NCBI GenBank assembly: GCA_041652635.1
Contig: JBAZGW010000001.1
Location: forward strand, 1 to 62,852
Direction: 5' to 3'
DNA: 62,852 bases
From: Undivivens sp041652635
GTDB taxonomy: Bacteria > Omnitrophota > Gorgyraeia > Gygaellales > Profunditerraquicolaceae
Shown in pieces: positions 49,410 through 56,748 of the stretch. A program made the translations under genes and the position numbers. Each line of letters starts with the position of its first letter. The first letter of the stretch is position 1. Under the pieces are notes generated by a model that was not told where the DNA came from, did no database searches, and saw only the letters and a program-made list of their open reading frames with translations.

Positions 49410-51167
49410 TTAAAACTCCAGTTCTTTCACGCTCTCCGCGATCTCGGAAGAAAGATCGGCGAGTTTATCCAGATCATCCTCGGTATAACGAAGCTTCATC
49501 CTGATCACGTCCTGGTAAACCCCGAGGCCTTTAAGCTCCGCGAGTGTCACTCCCTTTTGCAGTAATTTCTCGGAAATATGGTAAAAGTCCACTATGGTCT
49601 TGAGCATCAGGAACTGCTTCCTGGCCGAGGAATAAGTATCGACCTTATCGAAGGCGGACTGCTGCAGGAAAGTGTTCTTGAAAATATGGCAGACTTCCAG
49701 TACCAACCTCTGCGTCTGCGGCAGGACATCCGGCCCGACCAGCTTGACCACCTGCTGCAGCTTCTGTTCTTTTTGAAGCAACTCCATAATAAAATAACGC
49801 AGAGAAAGCCAATCCTTATCTATATTGTCGTGCCACCAGTCCTTTATTTCATCCAAGTATTCCGAATAACTGTCTATCCAGCTTATGGAAGGGTAATGCC
49901 TGGCATTAGCCAGGTCCCTGTCCAACGCCCAAAAACAACGGACGAACCTTTTAGTGTGAGAAGTCACCGGCTCTGAGAAATCTCCACCCTGAGGAGAAAC
50001 AGAGGCGATAATAGTGATCGAGCCTTCCCTCTTATCCAGCGAATGCACCTTTCCCGCTCTCTCATAGAATTCCGCCAGCCGGGAAGGCAGATACGCCGGG
50101 AACCCTTCCTCAAGAGGCATTTCCTCAAGGCGGCCGGACAATTCGCGCAAAGCCTCCGCCCAGCGGGAAGTAGAATCCGCCATCAAAGCCACATTATATC
50201 CCATATCACGGTAATACTCGGCCATGGTTATCCCGGTATAAATGCTGGCTTCCCTGGCCGCCACCGGCATATTGGAAGTATTAGCGATGAATATTGTCCT
50301 CTCGGAAAGCGGTTTTTGCGTGCGGGGATCCACCAATTTGGCGAAATTAAGCAGCACGTCGGTCATCTCATTACCCCTCTCGCCGCACCCCACGAAGATC
50401 ACCACTTCGGCGTCGCTCCACTTTGCCAGCTGGTGCTGAACCACGGTCTTGCCGGTGCCGAACCCTCCGGGCACCGCCACGCAGCCTCCTTTAGCTACCG
50501 GGAAAAGAGTATCTATGACGCGCTGCCCGGTTATCAACGGGCTGTCCAAATTCAAGCGTTCAAGATAAGGCCTGGCCTTTCTTACCGGCCAGCGCTGCAG
50601 CATGAAAACATCCTCCTGCCGGCCTTCTTTTTCCACCACGGCTATCTTATCCTCAAGGGAATAATCACCCTCGCCGCATATCCAAACCAGTCTGCCGGAT
50701 GTTTCCGGCATCAGCATTATCCTGTGTCGTATCAATGACGTTTCCTGAACTTCTCCCAGGCAGCTCCCCGCAGGCAGTTCTTCTCCGGCGCCGCGGCTGG
50801 GAACAAAATGCCAGCGTTTTTGCCTGTCCAACGCGGAAACCCTCACGCCCCTGCCGATGTAAAAGCCTTCCTTCTGACGGATCATCTCCAGAGGCCGCTG
50901 TATCCCGTCGTAGATATTACCCAGCAGGCCGGGGCCCAATTCCACGTAAAGAGGGAATCCCTGGGTATATACCGGATCACCCGCTTTAACGGAAGTAGTA
51001 TCTTCATAAACCTGAACAAAAGCCCTGTCTCCCTTTAAACGCATTACTTCACCGACAAGACGATACTCACCGACCTCCACCATATCCAGCATGCGCAGGG
51101 ACGAAACACCTTCGATCTCCACAACCGGGCCGACCACCCTAAAAACCTTACCGGCGACCTTTTCCAT
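49410..51167 (-). CDS. atpA: V/A-type ATP synthase catalytic subunit A
   Basis: A 585-residue catalytic subunit. P-loop GGFGTGKTV with the V-type insert upstream (the non-homologous region around residues 110-190), then ADSTSRWAEALRELSGRLEE and SRLAEFYERAGKV. The pattern LFPVAKGGCVAVPGGFGTGK is typical of A-type subunits. It follows subunit E by one base. Confidence 0.97.
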   Translation of the reverse strand: MEKVAGKVFRVVGPVVEIEGVSSLRMLDMVEVGEYRLVGEVMRLKGDRAFVQVYEDTTSVKAGDPVYTQGFPLYVELGPGLLGNIYDGIQRPLEMIRQKEGFYIGRGVRVSALDRQKRWHFVPSRGAGEELPAGSCLGEVQETSLIRHRIMLMPETSGRLVWICGEGDYSLEDKIAVVEKEGRQEDVFMLQRWPVRKARPYLERLNLDSPLITGQRVIDTLFPVAKGGCVAVPGGFGTGKTVVQHQLAKWSDAEVVIFVGCGERGNEMTDVLLNFAKLVDPRTQKPLSERTIFIANTSNMPVAAREASIYTGITMAEYYRDMGYNVALMADSTSRWAEALRELSGRLEEMPLEEGFPAYLPSRLAEFYERAGKVHSLDKREGSITIIASVSPQGGDFSEPVTSHTKRFVRCFWALDRDLANARHYPSISWIDSYSEYLDEIKDWWHDNIDKDWLSLRYFIMELLQKEQKLQQVVKLVGPDVLPQTQRLVLEVCHIFKNTFLQQSAFDKVDTYSSARKQFLMLKTIVDFYHISEKLLQKGVTLAELKGLGVYQDVIRMKLRYTEDDLDKLADLSSEIAESVKELEF

Positions 51168-51168
51168 C

Positions 51169-51822
51169 TTAAAACATCTCCTTCACTGTTTTTCCGTAAA
51201 ATTCCTCGTAGCGCCGCTGCAATAACGAAGAAAATCTCCCGTCGAATAAGCGGTTTCCGTTCTCCGTGCGCACTATCACCCCTATGTCGCGGAATTCTCC
51301 CGCCAAAAAAGTCAAAACGACATTTCCCGCGGCAGCGGCGATACACGCGGATTGCATTTCAGCGCGGAATCCCGCGCTGAACAAACCCTCATCTTCCGGA
51401 GAAAAAACTACGCAAAGAGATACGTCTTCCAATAAACGCGCGGCCTCAAGTATCATCTTCTTCAAAAAAAACGCGTACTCCCCGCTTCCCCTGTAGGATT
51501 CCGCGGCCTCATTAACGGCCTTGAAAACCGCCGCGGCGATCCTGCCCCGTTGTTCAAGAAACGCCCTTTTCTTCTCCAGGTTAGCGGAGGCATTGATCCT
51601 CTCGCATAAAAGCGCGGCTTCCTGTTCCGCGCGCTTCAAGACAATATCCGCCTGTTTCCGCGCCTCGACGCGCGCCTGCGACAAGATAGTTTCAGCCTCT
51701 TTTTCCGCTCGGCCGAGGATCTCGGCGCTTTCCGATTCGGCATTGTCCTTAAGCTTTTTGCAGATAATATCGGCGTTCTCGCCCGTGATCCGTGCCTTAT
51801 CCAACATCTCCATAATAGCCAT
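51169..51822 (-). CDS. atpE: V/A-type ATP synthase subunit E
   Basis: A 217-residue peripheral-stalk subunit: a long Ala/Glu/Lys-rich helix (about 1-110, with EILGRAEKEAETILSQARVE) followed by a globular C-terminus with GVIVRTENGNRLFDGRFSSL, the usual E-subunit strand. AAGG sits almost against the first ATG; the second in-frame ATG at 51808-51810 has better spacing and may be the true start. Pairs with the small H/G-type subunit encoded at 55720-56031. Confidence 0.88.
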   Translation of the reverse strand: MAIMEMLDKARITGENADIICKKLKDNAESESAEILGRAEKEAETILSQARVEARKQADIVLKRAEQEAALLCERINASANLEKKRAFLEQRGRIAAAVFKAVNEAAESYRGSGEYAFFLKKMILEAARLLEDVSLCVVFSPEDEGLFSAGFRAEMQSACIAAAAGNVVLTFLAGEFRDIGVIVRTENGNRLFDGRFSSLLQRRYEEFYGKTVKEMF

Positions 51823-51824
51823 CC

Positions 51825-52127
51825 TTAAATGCTCATGCCTATGGCGCCTTTAAGCAGCTCGTCCGCGGTCTCTCCGCCGGACTTATCCCCTAAAGAAGGC
51901 ACCTCCAGAATAAGAGGCAATTCCTGGGTATATATCAGCTCATTGATCTTTTCACGCATTAAATCGGCGGCTTTACGGGTAACCACCAGAATACCCACTC
52001 CTTCACCGGCAAACGCCACTTTCAACGCCGCGTCCGCTTCTTTTCCCGTGCGAACTTCGATCGTTTCAATACCGGCAAGCCTGAACCCCAGGCTGCTATC
52101 GCTATCCGCCACGCAAAATAATCGCAT
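51825..52127 (-). CDS. atpF: V/A-type ATP synthase subunit F
   Basis: A 100-residue Rossmann-like subunit that binds subunit D in the central stalk. Pattern: MRLFCVADSDSSLGFRLAGI, then VGILVVTRKAADLM and LPLILEVPSL. It ends two bases before subunit E and follows subunit K by six bases, the usual K-F-E order in part of the bacterial V-type operons. Confidence 0.92.
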   Translation of the reverse strand: MRLFCVADSDSSLGFRLAGIETIEVRTGKEADAALKVAFAGEGVGILVVTRKAADLMREKINELIYTQELPLILEVPSLGDKSGGETADELLKGAIGMSI

Positions 52128-52133
52128 AGCGCG

Positions 52134-52472
52134 TTAAACCCGGCTTAGGATCATAATAGCGATGATCAGCCCGTATATCGCTATGCCTTCCGCCAATCCC
52201 ACGTATATAAGCGCCCGGCCGGCCAGCTCGGGTTTCTCGCTCATAGCGCCTACCGCCGCCGCACCCACATACGCCACGGCGATACCTGCCGCCAAAGCGC
52301 TCAACCCGGCGGACAACGCGGCCGACAAGAACGCCCATCCCACCGCGTTCGGGTTAGCCGCGGAAACCGGCTCCGCCGCGGACGCAGAGCCGATAAATCC
52401 AAAAAACACTACCACCGCGACCACCGGTAAAATAACCCGCATCGTCTTCAATACTTTCTCCTTACTTATCAT
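52134..52472 (-). CDS. atpK: V/A-type ATP synthase subunit K (c-ring proteolipid)
   Basis: A 112-residue proteolipid. A signal-like hydrophobic segment (VILPVVAVVVFFGFIGSASA) is followed by a two-helix hairpin: GWAFLSAALSAGLSALAAGI and LIYVGLAEGIAIYGLIIAIM. The Glu in LAEG is the ion-binding carboxylate. I chose ATG 52470-52472, with AAGGAGG upstream; the longer frame begins with GTG. I do not see the Gln on helix one or the Thr/Ser next to Glu common in Na+-specific rings, so proton use is more likely, by inference. Confidence 0.92.
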   Translation of the reverse strand: MISKEKVLKTMRVILPVVAVVVFFGFIGSASAAEPVSAANPNAVGWAFLSAALSAGLSALAAGIAVAYVGAAAVGAMSEKPELAGRALIYVGLAEGIAIYGLIIAIMILSRV

Positions 52473-52561
52473 ATACCTATCCTCCTTCGCGCAAGCGAAC
52501 ACTTGCCCAATTCCGATCAGAGCAAGGTGTTAATATATATTACCTCATTCACACCAGCACA

Positions 52562-52587
52562 CTCCTGTCTTCCGATATGACAGGGTG
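52562..52587 (-). promoter_or_regulatory. Intercistronic hairpin upstream of atpK
   Basis: CCTGTC (52564-52569) pairs with GACAGG (52579-52584) with extra closing pairs on each side. It lies in the 145-base gap between subunits I and K, the longest gap in the operon. TAATATATATTA, a 12-base palindrome, follows downstream at about 52530. The gap could hold a processing site or a secondary promoter that raises the yield of the multi-copy K subunit. Confidence 0.45.
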
Positions 52588-52617
52588 CGGACTTATCCCT
52601 TCCCCTGCATTCCTCCG

Positions 52618-54546
52618 TTAAACGCTCAACGGTTTATAAACCTTCTTTCCGTTAAGGAAGAATTTCGAAAAGAACTCGTAATAATTCAACCTCAACGACT
52701 GTATGCCCACTACCATACCCTCAAGAAACAAAACCAGTATATTGCCTCCGATAATGATTAACAGGGAAACAAAACCCGATCCTACGCCGCGCACAAGTTT
52801 GGAGAGTTCAAAGATCGCCATAAACAACCCGGCGTGCGCGAGGGCGAACGCCGCGACACGAATGAAAGAAACTGTATTGGCAAGGTATCCCATGACGATC
52901 TCCATCATATCGATGACCGTCTCCATCAAAAGCACAAAAACCCCTTCTTTGGCCTTACCGGTGAATATCTCAAGCAACGGTTTCAAGAATAATATCACAA
53001 AACAGGCGCTAATCAAAATGAAATAGCCCGCGGGTACGGCGCCCGCTCCCGGGGCCGTCAACCTGACGGCGAGGGCTATACCGCTCCAATAAAGGATACC
53101 TGAGATCAATCCCGCTTTATCGAAGAACGCTTTCGCGTAGTTACGGTCCCGCAGCGAGATAAAAACATTCAACGCCACCCCCAGAGAGATCACCGCTATG
53201 CCGAAAATTATGCTCATTTTAAAAACGCCTAATATATTATTTATCGGTTTCACCCATAAAGAATCGAATTCAAGGCCGAAAGCGCTGCCGTAAAGCAAAC
53301 CGAACAAAGCCGATACTCCACCGGCGTATGAAGTAAGCGCCCCGGCCTGCCTAACCTTTTCATTCCTGCTGCGCATGATCAGCATACCGGCGGTAAATAA
53401 CAGTAATCCGTGCCCGAGGTCGCCGAACATAGCGCCGAACATCAGCAAGAAAGTGATGGCGGTGAATAACGTCGGGTCCACGCTGCCGTAACGGGGGATG
53501 CCGTATGATTCTATTAAAAGTTCAAAGGGCTTTATGAAAGGCGAATGCTTCAACAATACCGGCACGTCATCCTTTGATATCCCCAGTTCTTCCGGCCTTC
53601 TCTCCTCCACGTAAACGCAACTCTCCATCTGCCGTATCCTGGAAACGACCCCGTCCTTTTCACCGGCGGGAACCCAGCCGGAAAGAAGCACCGTTTTATC
53701 CGTAATACAGGAATATTTCCTGGCCTCCATGATCGACTTCTTCAGCCTGATAAAAGTGTTCATCTGCGAAAGTTCGTCGCCTGAACGGGCGGCGATGTCC
53801 GCCAAAGCGGCGGACTCCAGCGCCGACTCCTGCCTGTCTTTCTCGATCTGCAGTTTAATCTTAAGCTGTATCTCACCAGTGACGGTGTTTTCCTCATCGG
53901 TGAAATCGGTTTTTTCCAGGCCGGCGTCAGCCATAACTTTCCGCAGATAGGCCCTGTCACGCCTGAGCCCGATAAGTAGGAGAGCGACCCTTCCGTCCGG
54001 CTCCTTACGAAAGGGATAGATTACGGTATGAATACCCGAAAGGCTGCGCTCAAGAAGTTCAAGGTTTTTATCGGCTATCCTGCCGGATATCACTTCCAGG
54101 AAACTGTATGCGTTATCTCTTTTCTTCAAGGAGACAGGCAATACACCCGGAACACGATCAAGCATAGACATCCTGGTGCGGATCTCACCCTCAAGTTCAT
54201 CTTTCTTGGCAATGTGCGGGGCCGCCGCCGCGCCTATCGAATTCAGTTTCTGGTCTATGAAAGCGTAAGAAAACTGAACGGCGGACATCGGCGTTACCAC
54301 GGCCGGCCCGGAAAACGGCCGGTAATCTATTGCCGCGCATATCTGACGCAGACGCGCAGCCAGCTTCTCCCAGTCTTCGGCCTCTCTCTGTATCTCCGAA
54401 GCGGAGATACCGTCCAGCCCGGATTCTATCTGACGGATATCCACCGGATGAAAATTGCCGAGCTTAAGTAACTGCGCGAAAGTTTGTTCCGCGTCCTCTT
54501 TGAGCACGGCGATATTTATAAGTTCCATTTCACAAGGGCGCAGCAT
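52618..54546 (-). CDS. atpI: V/A-type ATP synthase subunit I
   Basis: A 642-residue subunit a/I equivalent: a cytoplasmic N-terminal half (about 1-320) and seven or eight membrane helices with the family blocks FGAMFGDLGHGLLLF and RVAAFALAHAGLFMAIFELS. Arg in this last block is the essential half-channel arginine candidate. The ATG follows GGGGGA located in the end of the subunit C gene. Confidence 0.94.
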   Translation of the reverse strand: MLRPCEMELINIAVLKEDAEQTFAQLLKLGNFHPVDIRQIESGLDGISASEIQREAEDWEKLAARLRQICAAIDYRPFSGPAVVTPMSAVQFSYAFIDQKLNSIGAAAAPHIAKKDELEGEIRTRMSMLDRVPGVLPVSLKKRDNAYSFLEVISGRIADKNLELLERSLSGIHTVIYPFRKEPDGRVALLLIGLRRDRAYLRKVMADAGLEKTDFTDEENTVTGEIQLKIKLQIEKDRQESALESAALADIAARSGDELSQMNTFIRLKKSIMEARKYSCITDKTVLLSGWVPAGEKDGVVSRIRQMESCVYVEERRPEELGISKDDVPVLLKHSPFIKPFELLIESYGIPRYGSVDPTLFTAITFLLMFGAMFGDLGHGLLLFTAGMLIMRSRNEKVRQAGALTSYAGGVSALFGLLYGSAFGLEFDSLWVKPINNILGVFKMSIIFGIAVISLGVALNVFISLRDRNYAKAFFDKAGLISGILYWSGIALAVRLTAPGAGAVPAGYFILISACFVILFLKPLLEIFTGKAKEGVFVLLMETVIDMMEIVMGYLANTVSFIRVAAFALAHAGLFMAIFELSKLVRGVGSGFVSLLIIIGGNILVLFLEGMVVGIQSLRLNYYEFFSKFFLNGKKVYKPLSV

Positions 54547-54552
54547 ACGTAT

Positions 54553-55602
54553 TTATCCCCCGATATTCAACGCTTGCACGACGTCATCTTTGGAATGCCC
54601 ATAGGCCTTCGCGTAAAGAAGCGAAACCAGCAGCCCGGACTGGCGCCGGCTGGAAACCAAATAACCGATGGCCGTGCCTATCGTGAACGGAAAACCCGAA
54701 AGAGCGGATCTGACCTCCCGCAAAAGCAAGCCGTACAAAAACCCCTCTATCAGGAAGAAGTTTTCTTCAAAAATACCTTTTATGTGAGCGTAAGGCCCGA
54801 AGGAAAGGCTGTTGACTACCTGTGTTATACCGTCGCTGGTATAAACCCCCCGCACGTTATCCTTATTGAGGCGCAGCCCGCCGGGGATGAACCAATCCAG
54901 CATCTCCGACATATTCTGAGAGTAATATTTCCTGGAACGCAGCAACAGGTTTATGTTCTCGATATCGATCTCGACCCCGATGATACGCGAGGCGGTCCTG
55001 CGGTCAGGTCCGGAAAGACGGGCGATCGCTTCGGAAACCCTTTCATAATAATCCACGTCAAGGGCGACCTCCAGCAAAAAGAGCTTGCCTTCACGTTTGA
55101 ATTTCTCTCTGGCCTTCATCAAAGCGCGCTTATACGGAGTATCTTCCAGAAGAAGGATGAATTCCTCGATAGTTTCCGCGTTCATCAGCCCGACAAAGTC
55201 AAGAACGGAACCACTTTCGTCCTTATTGATGTAGTCTTCCCAGGCCACCGGCAGCTTACGATGCCATATCCTTAAAACAGTCTTGAGCTGTTCAATTTCC
55301 TGTTTCTGCCTGAGCAAAACCAAAAAATCCTTTTCCCTGCCTGCGGGGAGAGAAAAAATAACTTTTTTGTACGCGGCCGATTCTTCCGCGGCGATGAAAC
55401 GCTCGGCGACAGGCAGATCGGCGGCCGTGGAGATCCTCGCGCCTTCCTGAAGGCCGGCGTAAACAGTCCCTTTAAACAACGCCAAAGCTTCCTGAATATC
55501 TTTCGCTTCAGCCAAAGAAAAGAAAAAACTTTCCGGCAATAAAGCGGAAAGCATCGCCCTGATCCTGGCGTTGGCAAAAGAATATTTGCTTAGATCCCGC
55601 AT
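54553..55602 (-). CDS. atpC: V/A-type ATP synthase subunit C
   Basis: A 349-residue subunit C (yeast d equivalent), a helical funnel that links the D/F shaft to the K ring. Family cues: YSFANARIRAMLSALLPE at the N-terminus, VEIDIENINLLLRSRKYYSQ and TIGTAIGYLVSSR followed by EINNLR-like elements towards the end. I chose ATG 55600-55602; no clear ribosome-binding site precedes it, and the longer frame starts at a TTG. Confidence 0.88.
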   Translation of the reverse strand: MRDLSKYSFANARIRAMLSALLPESFFFSLAEAKDIQEALALFKGTVYAGLQEGARISTAADLPVAERFIAAEESAAYKKVIFSLPAGREKDFLVLLRQKQEIEQLKTVLRIWHRKLPVAWEDYINKDESGSVLDFVGLMNAETIEEFILLLEDTPYKRALMKAREKFKREGKLFLLEVALDVDYYERVSEAIARLSGPDRRTASRIIGVEIDIENINLLLRSRKYYSQNMSEMLDWFIPGGLRLNKDNVRGVYTSDGITQVVNSLSFGPYAHIKGIFEENFFLIEGFLYGLLLREVRSALSGFPFTIGTAIGYLVSSRRQSGLLVSLLYAKAYGHSKDDVVQALNIGG

Positions 55603-55719
55603 CAGTTTTAAGTATTTACGACCTGGCAAACAGCCGGCCGGCGCGATATTAACTTACGGAATAAGAACTCTGTCCCGGCTCTGCTCGACCAGCGCCGAAA
55701 CGAGTAAAGCCCCGGGGAT

Positions 55720-56031
55720 TCACAGGGAAATTATCTCGGAAAATATTCTCCGGGCCACGGAAGGGATATTCTGTTCTTTGGAAATGCGCAGAGCTGCGTA
55801 TTCCTCTCGGGCGCCGTTGACCTTACTTTCTTTTCCGGCAAGGCACTCTTTGCGGGCAGCCTCTCTCCGCTCTTGCGCGGAAATACGGGATTGTTCTACC
55901 GATTCTTCGAGGATTTTACCGGCTTGCGCTTTAGCCTCGGAAAGAATATATTCCGCTTGCTGCTTTGCCTGCTCAATCTTTCTCTTTGAATCCTGCTCTT
56001 CTTGCAAAATACGCTCGACGATCTCTTTCAT
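55720..56031 (-). CDS. ahaH: V/A-type ATP synthase subunit H/G (peripheral stalk)
   Basis: A 103-residue, almost entirely helical protein with Glu/Ala/Lys/Gln heptads (VERILQEEQDSKRKIEQAKQ, then QAEYILSEAKAQAGKILEES), as in the small peripheral-stalk subunit that pairs with E. It is the first gene of the operon, and the order H-C-I-K-F-E-A-B-D follows. The promoter candidate at 56041-56068 lies just upstream. Confidence 0.82.
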   Translation of the reverse strand: MKEIVERILQEEQDSKRKIEQAKQQAEYILSEAKAQAGKILEESVEQSRISAQERREAARKECLAGKESKVNGAREEYAALRISKEQNIPSVARRIFSEIISL

Positions 56032-56040
56032 AATGCTTTT

Positions 56041-56070
56041 ATTTTACCATTTACAGTATAAATGTAAATG
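56041..56070 (-). promoter_or_regulatory. Promoter and operator candidate for the V-ATPase operon
   Basis: On the minus strand TTTACA (56063-56068) and TAAAAT (56041-56046) are 16 bases apart. The region is overlapped by a perfect inverted repeat, CATTTACA (56048-56055) and TGTAAATG (56063-56070), seven bases apart. If used, the transcript would begin only a few bases before the first start codon. Confidence 0.4.
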
Positions 56071-56095
56071 TAAATCTCATATACAAAAAAAACGG

Positions 56096-56166
56096 CAACG
56101 ACTATGGTAACGAAGTCCATATCGGTTTTCGGTTACGGTAACGTCGGAAGCCGTAACCGACCATCA
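56096..56166. repeat. Third GGTAAC-type repeat
   Basis: Words GGTAACG, GGTTACGGTAACG and CCGTAACC occur here between the V-ATPase and the TM1266-like gene. The stretch resembles the copies at 10273-10456 and 12853-12965. Not coding. Confidence 0.65.
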
Positions 56167-56241
56167 TTGAAACATTGACGAAACTTTGTCCGCCGCTGGA
56201 ACTTGGAGAGGTCTTGCTTCTTGTTTCTCGTCACTCGTCCT

Positions 56242-56508
56242 TCAGCCTTCCTGCTTCGTAATCTGCTTTCCCAGCGCCGACTTAACCGATACTCCTTCCA
56301 GCGCGCCGAGTTTGCCGGTCAACGCCCCCAGTTCATCCGTGCCCGCGTCCACTATCAAAGTGATCACACAGCAGGACTTACGGGCATAAGGCATCCCCAT
56401 CCTGCCGACGATTATGCCGCCGTAATCGGTGAGTACCGTGTTGACGGCGGGAGCCGATCTCTGCCTGTTGTCTACGATAATACCCACAAAACCCAATCTG
56501 CGTTCCAT
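56242..56508 (-). CDS. TM1266-like iron-only hydrogenase system regulator
   Basis: An 88-residue ACT/NikR-C-like protein, MERRLGFVGIIVDNRQRSA, then VNTVLTDYGGIIVGRMGMP, the pattern of the TM1266 family found next to [FeFe] hydrogenase genes and thought to have a regulatory role. I chose ATG 56506-56508, which has a strong GGAGG. The open frame runs on to 56652, but that part reads through a short tandem repeat and is not protein-like. It follows hydA in the transcript. Confidence 0.88.
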   Translation of the reverse strand: MERRLGFVGIIVDNRQRSAPAVNTVLTDYGGIIVGRMGMPYARKSCCVITLIVDAGTDELGALTGKLGALEGVSVKSALGKQITKQEG

Positions 56509-56529
56509 ACAGACCTCCGTTCTTATCAT

Positions 56530-56606
56530 ATCTTTAACTCGTCCTTCAGCCTCGTCCATCGTGCCTCTGTCTCGTGCCTCGTGCTTCATGCTTCGTGCTT
56601 CATTTT
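56530..56606. repeat. Seven-base array (TCGTGCT-type words)
   Basis: Words such as TCGTGCC, TCGTGCT, TCATGCT and TCGTGCT follow in register. In reverse complement it reads as GAAGCACGA/GAAGCATGA units. It is open in one minus-strand frame, giving a spurious N-terminal extension to the TM1266-like gene. Confidence 0.7.
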
Positions 56607-56628
56607 TCTTCTTAACTGCGCATAAAGA

Positions 56629-56667
56629 ACCCGGTTCCGCTCCGTAGTCCACGGAGAAAAACCGGGT
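56629..56667 (-). terminator. Long hairpin after hydA
   Basis: ACCCGGTT (56629-56636) pairs with AACCGGGT (56660-56667), and CTCCGT (56640-56645) with ACGGAG (56651-56656) inside. On the minus strand it lies upstream of TTCTTTATG, a weak T-run, about 80 bases past the hydA stop. It could end or attenuate the hydrogenase transcript before the TM1266-like gene. Confidence 0.5.
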
Positions 56668-56748
56668 AGTGATATCGCGGCCGCTCTTTCCCCTTTGGCT
56701 CAGAAGCTTTTCGATTCCTTACCTTCAGGACTTACGCTGGATACCGGG

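Noticed and set aside
56509..56652. N-terminal extension of the TM1266-like protein rich in KHEAR/MDEAEGR-like residues
   Set aside because: It is a read-through of the seven-base array; the strong GGAGG and the family start are at 56508.
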